The position numbers were made by a program, and so were the translations under genes. The notes beneath the pieces were generated by a model. That model ran no database searches and had not been told where the DNA came from. It saw nothing but the letters and a program-made list of their open reading frames with translations. Shown in pieces: positions 14,305 through 21,220 of a stretch of DNA of 36,141 bases. Source of the stretch: DATLFP01 sp035540955 (GTDB lineage Bacteria > Actinomycetota > Acidimicrobiia > Acidimicrobiales > CADCSY01); assembly GCA_035540955.1 (NCBI GenBank), contig DATLFP010000056.1:1-36141 (forward strand), in the 5' to 3' direction. Position 1 is the stretch's first letter. Every line of letters begins with the position of its first letter.

Positions 14305-16445
14305 CGCGCACCGGCGGTCGTGACTGGAGCGCTGTCGTCCTCGGTCGGCGCCCCGCTGTCCTCGGCCAGGGCGCCATCGTCATGGGCCGCGCCGTCGTCT
14401 CGCCGGTCGGCCAGGAGGCTGGCGACCACGATGCCGCGCCGGGTAGCGACGCCGCGGAGCAGGGCGTCGCGGGCGGTGAAGATGAGCGACCCGAGGCCGC
14501 GCGGTAGCACGAGGAGCACGACGATGAGGCCGAAGCCGGTCCCGAACAGCGTCCACGGGCCGTTGAGGAGGTTCTGGGACCCCTTCACGAACACCGCGCC
14601 CAGGACCGCGCCAGGCAACGAGCCGAGGCCGCCGATCACCGCCATGGTGAATGCCTGGAGGCTCTGCGCAGGGTCGTACTGCACGAGCTGCAGTCGGTAC
14701 TGCTGGTGCACGAGGAGCCCGCCGGCGATGCCGGCGATCGCGCCCGACACCGCGAACGCGGTCAGCTTCGCGACCACGGGGCTGACGCCGAAGGACTGTG
14801 CGGCGCGCTCGTTGTCGCGGACACCCACGATGGTCCGTCCGACGCGGCTGGCGCGCAGACCTCGCAGCGCGACCATCGCCAGGACGAGCACCGCCAGGCA
14901 GAGGTAGTAGTACGACAGCTCGCTGCGCAGGTCGATGCGTCCGAACAGGAGCGGGCGGTCGACCAGGCCGCCGGGCGCGAACCACTCGAGGCGCAGGAAG
15001 TAGGTCGAGGTCGTCACCGCGAACGCGAGCGTCGTGACGGCGAGGAAGAACCCGCGAAGGCGCAGCGCCGGAAGCCCGAGCACGAGGGCGGCCACCATCC
15101 CGGCGACGCCGGCGGCGCCGATGGCGACGAGGAAGTCCCACCCGGCCCTGCTCGTGAGGCTGCCGGCGGTGGCGGCTCCGATCCCGACGAGCGCGAACTG
15201 GCCCAGGCTGATCTGGCCGGCCCAGCCCGTGAGCACCACGAGTGACACCCCGGCGATCGCCCAGATGGCCACCACTGCAGCCAGGCTCTGCCGGCTCACG
15301 CTCATTGCCGCTGGCCCGAGCACCACCAGGGCGGCGACGAGGACGATGATGCCGGCTCGTCCCCACCGCACCTCGGGCAACGACCGGAGCTCGCCGGGGA
15401 TCGGACGCACCTCGCCGACGGCCTGCCACGTCGATGCGTCGGCGGGATCGACGCGCGCGAACCGGCGGCGTTGAGAGATGAGCCCGACGAGGATCACGAC
15501 GAGCAGGAGGGCGTCGACCACCGACGAGCGCCCGTAGGCCCAGTACACGGCCTGCTCGAACACACCGAGCCCGACAGCGGCGGCGATGGTGACCGGCAGT
15601 GACTCCATGCGACCGATCACGGCCGCCGCCAGCGCCCGCAGCAGCAGGCCAGGGCCGATGAGCGTGCCCGTGCTGAGCCCGATCACCGGTGCCTGCAGGA
15701 TCGCAGCCGACGCCGCCAGCAGCGCGGCGAGCACCCACACCAGCGTCGACAGCGACCGGGTGGGGATCCCGCACAGCGCGGCCCGGTCGCCGTTCTCTGC
15801 CGACGCTCGCACGGCGATGCCGAACCTCGTGCGGTTGAGCAGGAGCGTGAGCCCGGTCACCGCCGCCACCGCGAAGGCGACGATCAACAGGTGGTTGCCG
15901 TCGAAGACCACCGGTGAGATCTCGAACCGCCAGCCCGACAGCGGGGTGCGGAAGTTCTGGGGCACCACGCGCTGGCCGAACCAGCTCGGCATGATCAGCG
16001 AGACGAAGCCGAGGACCTGGGCCAGCGCGATGGTGACGACGGTGAGCAGCAGCCGGGGCGCGCGCTCGAAGCGGCGGACGAACGCCGTCTCCACCACCGC
16101 ACCGAGGAGCATCGCCGCGGCCAGTCCCGCGATCACCGCCACGAAGTACGGCGCGCCCTGGAACACGAGGAGCACGGTGAACACCGCGGCGACGCCACCC
16201 ATCTCGCCGTGGGCGAAGTTGATGACGCGATTGGACCGGTACACCAGCACGAGGCCGACGGCGAGCAGTGCGTTCAGACTGCCGAGCACGACGCCGAGGG
16301 CCACGATGCCCGCGGGCGTGGTCTTTGGCAGCGCGACCTGCAGCGCGGACCACGTGGCCACGGCGCCAAGCACGACCACGGTGGTGCGGGTGCCCCGCGA
16401 GCGAGCGCCGGTGAGGACGGCCGGGAGCCGGCGAGCGTCAGCCAC
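14301..16445 (-). CDS. Fused LivH-LivM branched-chain-type ABC permease
   Basis: From the GTG at 16443-16445 (preceded by a GGGAGGGAGA Shine-Dalgarno) the product is 714 residues. The LivH half is about 25-345, with the hallmark NALLAVGLVLVYRSNRVINFAHGEMGG near 60-85. The LivM half is about 375-680, with VVLTGWAGQISLGQFALVGIGA near 430-450. A charged cytoplasmic linker (SQRRRFARVDPADAS) joins them. Together with the two ATPase modules and the binding protein this completes a full uptake system on three polypeptides. A start at 16544 is also open but would run deep into the preceding small gene. The chosen start gives an 8-base overlap (GTGGCTGA), the same length as the overlap between the binding-protein and hydrolase genes. 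Confidence 0.9.
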   Translation of the reverse strand: MADARRLPAVLTGARSRGTRTTVVVLGAVATWSALQVALPKTTPAGIVALGVVLGSLNALLAVGLVLVYRSNRVINFAHGEMGGVAAVFTVLLVFQGAPYFVAVIAGLAAAMLLGAVVETAFVRRFERAPRLLLTVVTIALAQVLGFVSLIMPSWFGQRVVPQNFRTPLSGWRFEISPVVFDGNHLLIVAFAVAAVTGLTLLLNRTRFGIAVRASAENGDRAALCGIPTRSLSTLVWVLAALLAASAAILQAPVIGLSTGTLIGPGLLLRALAAAVIGRMESLPVTIAAAVGLGVFEQAVYWAYGRSSVVDALLLVVILVGLISQRRRFARVDPADASTWQAVGEVRPIPGELRSLPEVRWGRAGIIVLVAALVVLGPAAMSVSRQSLAAVVAIWAIAGVSLVVLTGWAGQISLGQFALVGIGAATAGSLTSRAGWDFLVAIGAAGVAGMVAALVLGLPALRLRGFFLAVTTLAFAVTTSTYFLRLEWFAPGGLVDRPLLFGRIDLRSELSYYYLCLAVLVLAMVALRGLRASRVGRTIVGVRDNERAAQSFGVSPVVAKLTAFAVSGAIAGIAGGLLVHQQYRLQLVQYDPAQSLQAFTMAVIGGLGSLPGAVLGAVFVKGSQNLLNGPWTLFGTGFGLIVVLLVLPRGLGSLIFTARDALLRGVATRRGIVVASLLADRRDDGAAHDDGALAEDSGAPTEDDSAPVTTAGAR

Positions 16446-16674
16446 GGCCGTCTCCCTCCCCGTCGTCGGGACCGGTGGCGGTGCCGTGGTCGAGGCTGAC
16501 TTCTGCCACCCGTTCGAGCGCGTCGAGCAGGTCGAGCCAACCATCGAACGTCACGGGATCGCCGCCGATCTCCAGCGACCCGCGCACGTGGATCGTGCTG
16601 TTCTCGCGCACCGGGAGCAGGCGGAGGATCACCTCGACGCCCGAGCCGGTCCGCGACGGCGCCCGGCCGCTCAC
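16438..16674 (-). CDS. Small unknown protein ahead of the Liv permease
   Basis: This 78-residue frame starts at a GTG that overlaps the preceding stop (GTGA, 16671-16674) and ends overlapping the LivHM start by 8 bases. The coupling on both sides is the main evidence that it is a real gene. The central part (GVEVILRLLPVRENSTIHVRGSLEIGG, then FDGWLDLLDALERVAE) predicts two beta strands and a helix. The ends are polar and Gly/Asp-rich. There is no signal peptide and no recognised family. It could be a small regulator or accessory subunit of the uptake system, but nothing in the sequence decides this. Confidence 0.55.
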   Translation of the reverse strand: MSGRAPSRTGSGVEVILRLLPVRENSTIHVRGSLEIGGDPVTFDGWLDLLDALERVAEVSLDHGTATGPDDGEGDGRG

Positions 16675-17684
16675 GTCGGGGCCTCGACGCGCTCGGGAGC
16701 CTCGACCGCGAGCAGCGACTCGGTTCCGGCGAGGCGCGTGCCCACCGGCGCACCGGCGAAACGGCCGGCGAGCGGATGCGACCCGGCCGCGCCAACCGCC
16801 ATCCGGGCGCGGCCCAGCCAGGCGCCACCCACGATCAGAGCGGCGAGCAGCGCCAGCGGCTCACGGCTACCTCGCCCGCCCGCGCCCTCGGCGCTGAGCG
16901 AAGGCGGCGTGACCACCGATGGTTCGGCGGCGAAGGGCAGGGCGCCGGCGCCGAGAGGGGCAGGTGTGAATGCCGGCGCCGGCGTGACCGGCGGCGGCGC
17001 GGCGATGTCGAGCGGGGCCGGGGTGAACGCCGGCGCCGGCCGGGTGGCGGGCGGGGAGTCGAGGCCCGCCGGGCCGCCTCCGGTGATGCTCTCGGCGTCG
17101 GGGGTCGCGGTGGTGGCGATCGCACCCTCGCCGGGCGGCAGGAACGAGACCGAGAAGGCACGGCTGCCGGTCGCCGGTGCGAGCACGACGTCGACGGCAC
17201 CGCCGGACGTCAGCTCCCGGAGATCGACCATCCACGTGCCTGCCTCGTCGTCGAAGGTTCCCTCGACGAGGTGCTCGTCGCACGCCGCCTCCGGCGCGTC
17301 GCTCCACGCGCCGGCGCCGCTCGGCGGCGACCAGGACGACCGCGCCGGGCAGGCGACGATCGCGGGATCGACCCCGTCGGTCCGGTCGACCTCGAGCACG
17401 AGCGCATCGATCGACGCGCCGGCGGGTGCGGCGAACCGCACTGCGGACACCGCGAGGGGTCCGGTGGGGTCGATTGCCACCCAGAGGCCCCCGTCGGGCG
17501 GCGGTGATGCGGCGCCGAGGGGCACGGTGCCCTCGAGGCGCGACCAGTACCCGGCGGCGTCGGGGGGCGCGGCGGCGGCCGGCGCCGCGACCACCACCGC
17601 GAGCGCGGCAGCAGCGGCGAGGGCGGCCGCGGCGCGGCCTTGGCGCACCAGCGTCCTCGCCATCGTCGTCGGCTCGGTGTGCAC
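16671..17684 (-). CDS. Secreted, membrane-anchored Pro-rich protein of unknown function
   Basis: This 337-residue protein is the first gene of the minus-strand operon. An Ala-rich signal peptide spans about residues 8-40 (AAALAAAAALAVVVAAPAAAA). A beta-rich ectodomain of about 150 residues includes YWSRLEGTVPLG and ends near SFSVSFLPPGEG-like sequence, with two conserved-looking cysteines (VACPARSS and EAACDEH). A Pro-rich spacer contains PAPAFTPAPL twice. A transmembrane helix lies near 275-295 (LLALLAALIVGGAWLG), followed by a short cytoplasmic tail. The topology is type I. The start may be the GTG at 17682-17684, with GGAGGT very close upstream, or the ATG at 17661-17663. I recognise no family. 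The position suggests a cell-surface scaffold or polymer-binding protein for the uptake system, which is inference. Confidence 0.65.
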   Translation of the reverse strand: MHTEPTTMARTLVRQGRAAAALAAAAALAVVVAAPAAAAPPDAAGYWSRLEGTVPLGAASPPPDGGLWVAIDPTGPLAVSAVRFAAPAGASIDALVLEVDRTDGVDPAIVACPARSSWSPPSGAGAWSDAPEAACDEHLVEGTFDDEAGTWMVDLRELTSGGAVDVVLAPATGSRAFSVSFLPPGEGAIATTATPDAESITGGGPAGLDSPPATRPAPAFTPAPLDIAAPPPVTPAPAFTPAPLGAGALPFAAEPSVVTPPSLSAEGAGGRGSREPLALLAALIVGGAWLGRARMAVGAAGSHPLAGRFAGAPVGTRLAGTESLLAVEAPERVEAPT

Positions 17685-17761
17685 GGACCTCCCAGCCGGT
17701 CGGCACCAGGGCGCGGATCGCCCCTCGCGTCGATGGGATCACTGGAGCAGAGCGCGTTGTA

Positions 17762-17776
17762 GTAGGACATCCCCCA
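17762..17776 (-). promoter_or_regulatory. Candidate operator 3 (TGGGGGATGTCCTAC) in the divergent promoter region
   Basis: The 130-base region 17685-17814 separates the minus-strand uptake operon from the plus-strand catabolic operon, so it must hold both promoters. On the minus strand 17776-17762 reads TGGGGGATGTCCTAC, the third match to the LAL-cluster motif and the one closest to a MalT box (GGGGATG). It lies 39 bases before the plus-strand GTG and 78 before the minus-strand GTG. A GACAAT hexamer at 17801-17806, 8 bases before the plus-strand GTG, could be a -10 for a leaderless transcript. A small hairpin, CGCGG-TCG-CCGCG, lies at 17783-17795. Confidence 0.45.
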
Positions 17777-17814
17777 CTTCCACGCGGTCGCCGCGCACCC
17801 GACAATGGGTCGTC

Positions 17815-18654
17815 GTGAGCTGGACGGAGAGCGTGTACCTCGACTGCGTGTCGACCGACGGGGCGACCGGGTTCGTGGCCCGCCTGGCTCGGCACGTCGA
17901 CGAGGGCGCCACCTGGTTGTGGGCCCACGCGTTCCTGCCGGGCGGCGTCGTGGCCTTCCACGATCAGGATCTCGCCTGCGACGGCGGGCGAACCGCGGTC
18001 GACGGTGCGGGCGTCGAGTACCGGCAGTCCGGGTCGCCGGGAGCATCGTTCCGCCGTCACGGTCTTCGCAACGCGATGACCGGTGCTGGTGTGCACGTCG
18101 AGGTCAGTGGCCACAGTGACGGCTTCGCGCCCGCGGGGTCGGGCCCGGTGCCTCTGATCATCGATGCGTCGTTCACGCCCGTCCGCGCCGCCGGCGGCAC
18201 GCTGCCGGGGCGCACCGAGGTGCTCGGCCGGGTGTCGGCGGCGGTGGTGGTCGACGGGGTCGAGCATGGCGTCGAGGGCTGGGCGCAGTGGCACGAGCAG
18301 CACCAGACCGAACCGCGGTTCACAGTGCCGTTCACCTACGCCACCGTCCGGGGCGACGCTCTCGGCGCTGTGCTCGTCCGCGGGCCGCGGCGATCGGGCG
18401 GGCTCCTCTGGCGCGGCGAGAAGCAAGAGACGGTGCTCGAGTTCGACCTGTCGCCTCCCGGCGCGGGGCGATCGCTGTCGTGCCGGCTCGCCGACGGGTC
18501 GACGGTCCGCGGCATGTTGCAGACGGTGCAGCGCTACGCCGTCGGTATCAACGGCAGCCCGCGCCCGGGCACGCTCGTGAGTGGAGACCTCGGCGGATCG
18601 CCGGTCAGCGGCTGCGTGAACGACTGGACGCCGGTCGGGGCGGTGGCTCCGTGA
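17815..18654 (+). CDS. Lipocalin/CrtC-AttH-like protein of unknown substrate
   Basis: From the GTG at 17815 the product is 279 residues, with no signal peptide and no membrane segment. It is beta-rich with alternating polar and apolar strands (SVYLDCVSTDGATGFVARL, then TWLWAHAFLPGG, then VVVDGVEHGVEGWAQWHE). This resembles the two-domain lipocalin-like proteins (DUF7064/7065, distantly CrtC hydroxyneurosporene synthase/AttH) found in actinobacterial lipid and steroid catabolic clusters; I make that match by eye only. The frame is open far upstream, but that sequence is antisense to the uptake operon. It overlaps the next gene by GTGA and heads the plus-strand operon. It may bind or hydrate a hydrophobic intermediate. 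Confidence 0.55.
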   Translation: MSWTESVYLDCVSTDGATGFVARLARHVDEGATWLWAHAFLPGGVVAFHDQDLACDGGRTAVDGAGVEYRQSGSPGASFRRHGLRNAMTGAGVHVEVSGHSDGFAPAGSGPVPLIIDASFTPVRAAGGTLPGRTEVLGRVSAAVVVDGVEHGVEGWAQWHEQHQTEPRFTVPFTYATVRGDALGAVLVRGPRRSGGLLWRGEKQETVLEFDLSPPGAGRSLSCRLADGSTVRGMLQTVQRYAVGINGSPRPGTLVSGDLGGSPVSGCVNDWTPVGAVAP

Positions 18655-19475
18655 CACTCACCACGACGACGTTCGCGGTTGACGGCCCCAACGGCCCGGT
18701 CCCGTCGCTGCTGATCACGCCCGATGCCCCGGCGGCGCTCGTCGCGCTCGGACACGGTGGCGGCGGATCGAAGGATCAACCCCGGATGGTCTCCCTTGCC
18801 GAGCGCTACGCCACCGCCCTCGGCGCCGCCGTCCTGGCGATCGACGGCCCGGTCCACGGCGAGCGGGTGCCGGCCATCGAGGATCGCGAGGAGCGGTTCC
18901 GAACAGTGCGCCGGACCTTGTCGGATCCGAGCACACCGGCCCGGATGGCCCAGGACTGGCGGGTCGCGCTCGGCCATGCCCGGGCGGTGGCCGGCGTCGG
19001 TGACGCGCCCGCTGGCTACGTGGGGTTCTCGATGGGCACCCTGCTCGGCGTCCCCACGGTGGCCGCCATCGCCGAGATCCGCGCCGCGGTGTTCGGCCTC
19101 GGTGGCCTCGTGCGAAGAGGGGGTGTGCCCGACGTCGCCCGCGCTGCCGGGATGAACGAGCGGGTGGCGGCGATCATCGCCGAGGAGGACGACCCCGAGG
19201 CGCGGAACCAGGCGGTGCGCGACGCCGCAGTGCAGCTCGCCGGTCGTGAGGTGCTGATGCTCAACATGACGCGCGACGAGGGGTTCCCGATCGACGGCGC
19301 GCTCGAGCTGTTCGCGCTGTTCCCCGGGCCGAAGCGGATGGCGATCTGGGAGGGAGGGCACCTCGAGCTCCCTGGCGAGGCCATCGACCTGTCGATCCGG
19401 TTCCTCGCCCACCACCTGCTCGGCGCCGGGGAGGAGAGTCACCCGGCGCGCGAGCGCCGAGAGCGGACGACATGA
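18651..19475 (+). CDS. Alpha/beta hydrolase, dienelactone-hydrolase-like
   Basis: This 274-residue cytoplasmic protein starts at the GTG overlapping the previous stop. It shows the alpha/beta-hydrolase pattern: oxyanion segment ALGHGGGGSKDQ near residues 33-45, nucleophile elbow GFSMGT (serine near 126), an acid-bearing strand with NMTRDEGFPIDG near 205-215, and GGHLE near 240 carrying the likely catalytic histidine. It has no signal peptide, unlike the three large hydrolases. An intracellular esterase, lactonase or thioesterase acting on imported products fits the context. It overlaps the CoA ligase gene by ATGA (19472-19475). Confidence 0.82.
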   Translation: MTLTTTTFAVDGPNGPVPSLLITPDAPAALVALGHGGGGSKDQPRMVSLAERYATALGAAVLAIDGPVHGERVPAIEDREERFRTVRRTLSDPSTPARMAQDWRVALGHARAVAGVGDAPAGYVGFSMGTLLGVPTVAAIAEIRAAVFGLGGLVRRGGVPDVARAAGMNERVAAIIAEEDDPEARNQAVRDAAVQLAGREVLMLNMTRDEGFPIDGALELFALFPGPKRMAIWEGGHLELPGEAIDLSIRFLAHHLLGAGEESHPARERRERTT

Positions 19476-21142
19476 CGCGGCAGATCGTGGTCGAGGCCGT
19501 GCGCGGCGTGCCCATGCGCGTCTTCGCGGAGCGTCCCCGCTCGCTCGTCGAAGTCGCAGACATCGTGCGGGTTCGCACGGCTCGCGAGTTCATCGTCTGC
19601 GGCGAGCGGCGCGTCACGGATCACGAGCTGCTCGGCGATGCCGCTCGCGTCGCTGCGAACCTTCGTGCTCGCGGCCTGGAGCGCGGCGAGCGCGTTGCGA
19701 TCCTTGCCGCCAACAGCATCGAGTGGGCGACGGCGTTCTGGGGAGTCGTGCTTGCCGGCGGTGTCGTTGCTGCTCTCAACGGATGGTGGAAGGGCGGGGA
19801 GATCCTGTACGCCCTCGGTCACTGCGCGCCGCGGTTCCTGATCGCCGACGCGCCCCGGTTGGAGCGGCTCATAACCGACGCGACTCCAGATCAGCCGGCG
19901 GCGCTCGACGCGGTCTTCGTCGTCGACGGCACCGAGTCGGTGTCCGCGCCCGCGCTTCCCTCCGGAGCGAAGGTCGAGTCCTTCACCCAGCTGCTCGACG
20001 ACGCGGCCGGCTTCTCTCCCGAGTCGAGTGCGGAGGACGATCCGGTGGCGATCTTCTACACCAGCGGCACGACGGGTCGGCCGAAGGGTGCGATTGCCAC
20101 GCATCGAAGCTGGATCGCCGCCGTACAGTGCCTTCGTCACCTCGCGGAGCAGGCCGTCGCGGGGGGCCTGGCGTCCGGCGGTTCCGACGATCGCGAACCC
20201 GAGGCGACGCTCGCGACGCTGCCGCTCTTCCACGTCAGCGGATGCCAGTCGACGCTGGTGTCGAACCTGGTGGCGGGCACGCGAACGATCCTGCTCGACG
20301 GGCGCTTCGATCCCGAGCGCGTGCTCGCTCTCATCGAGGCCGAGGGGATCACGCGATGGTCGGCGGTCCCGACGATGGTCAGTCGCGTCTGCCGGCATCC
20401 AGATCGCGACCGGTTCGATCTCGGGTCGATGCGCACCGTCTCCTATGGCGGGTCACCCGCGCCGCCCGAGCTCCCTGGGTTGGTGCGGGCGACGTTCCCG
20501 AACGTCCGGTCGGTCGCCAATGCCTATGGGCTCACGGAGAGCGGCACCATCATCGCCGTCAACAGCGGCGCCGACTTCGATCGCCGGCCCGACTCCGTGG
20601 GCCGCCCGTTCCCCTTGATCGAGGTGCGCATCGGTGACGACGCCCCGCCGGGCGCGGTCGGTGAGATCCAACTCCGGGGGCCGATGATCATGCCGGGCTA
20701 CTGGGACGACCCGGGGGCGTCGGCCGAGATCCTGTCCCGGGACGGATGGCTCAGCACGGGCGATCTCGGTCACCTCGACGCCGACGGTTACCTCTACGTG
20801 ACCGACCGCGCCAAGGACATGATCATCCGCGGCGGGGAGAACGTGTACCCGGCGGAGATCGAACAGCGGCTCGGCGAGCACCCCGATGTCATCGAAGCCG
20901 CGGTGGTCGGCCTCCCTGATCCCGACCTCGGGGAGTCGGTCAAGGCGATCGTGCGCCTCGTCCCGGGGTCGACCGTGAGCGATGAGGAGCTGAGCGCGTT
21001 CGTCGGCGACGCCCTCGCCGCATTCAAGGTCCCGGTCGTGTGGGCGCGCACGGCCGAGCCGCTGCCCCGCAACGCAACCGGAAAGCTGCTGAAGAACGTC
21101 CTGCGTGGCGTCGGAGACGGCGCGTTCGACGAGGTCCTCTGA
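19472..21142 (+). CDS. AMP-forming acyl-CoA synthetase
   Basis: This 556-residue ANL-superfamily ligase activates a carboxylic acid to its acyl-CoA through an acyl-adenylate. Motifs are the P-loop YTSGTTGRPKG (about 195-205), the adenylate-binding YGLTESG near 351-357, the hinge region GDLGHLDADGYLYVTDRAKDMI, GGENVYPAEIE, and the catalytic lysine in NATGK (K538). It is full length for a fatty or aromatic acid CoA ligase; the specificity is not readable by eye. It is coupled to the hydrolase upstream. The gene and the one following look somewhat less GC-biased at third codon positions than the rest of the cluster, by impression only, which may mean a different origin. Confidence 0.93.
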   Translation: MTRQIVVEAVRGVPMRVFAERPRSLVEVADIVRVRTAREFIVCGERRVTDHELLGDAARVAANLRARGLERGERVAILAANSIEWATAFWGVVLAGGVVAALNGWWKGGEILYALGHCAPRFLIADAPRLERLITDATPDQPAALDAVFVVDGTESVSAPALPSGAKVESFTQLLDDAAGFSPESSAEDDPVAIFYTSGTTGRPKGAIATHRSWIAAVQCLRHLAEQAVAGGLASGGSDDREPEATLATLPLFHVSGCQSTLVSNLVAGTRTILLDGRFDPERVLALIEAEGITRWSAVPTMVSRVCRHPDRDRFDLGSMRTVSYGGSPAPPELPGLVRATFPNVRSVANAYGLTESGTIIAVNSGADFDRRPDSVGRPFPLIEVRIGDDAPPGAVGEIQLRGPMIMPGYWDDPGASAEILSRDGWLSTGDLGHLDADGYLYVTDRAKDMIIRGGENVYPAEIEQRLGEHPDVIEAAVVGLPDPDLGESVKAIVRLVPGSTVSDEELSAFVGDALAAFKVPVVWARTAEPLPRNATGKLLKNVLRGVGDGAFDEVL

Positions 21143-21220
21143 GTGCGGATGGACGGGATGGTGTCGGCCGCTCGGCCGGCGTGGGGACGACGACGGACCG
21201 ACGTCCGTGAGGGGGAGACG

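Noticed and set aside
17805..18119. Plus-strand frame from the ATG at 17805
   Set aside because: It runs one frame off the long beta-rich protein, yields Arg-rich sequence and stops early. The GTG at 17815 opens the frame that overlaps the next gene.
21143..21220. GTG at 21143 as the start of secreted hydrolase paralogue 2
   Set aside because: It would place 26 charged residues ahead of a normal signal peptide. The ATG at 21221 has a much better ribosome binding site and starts the signal peptide directly.
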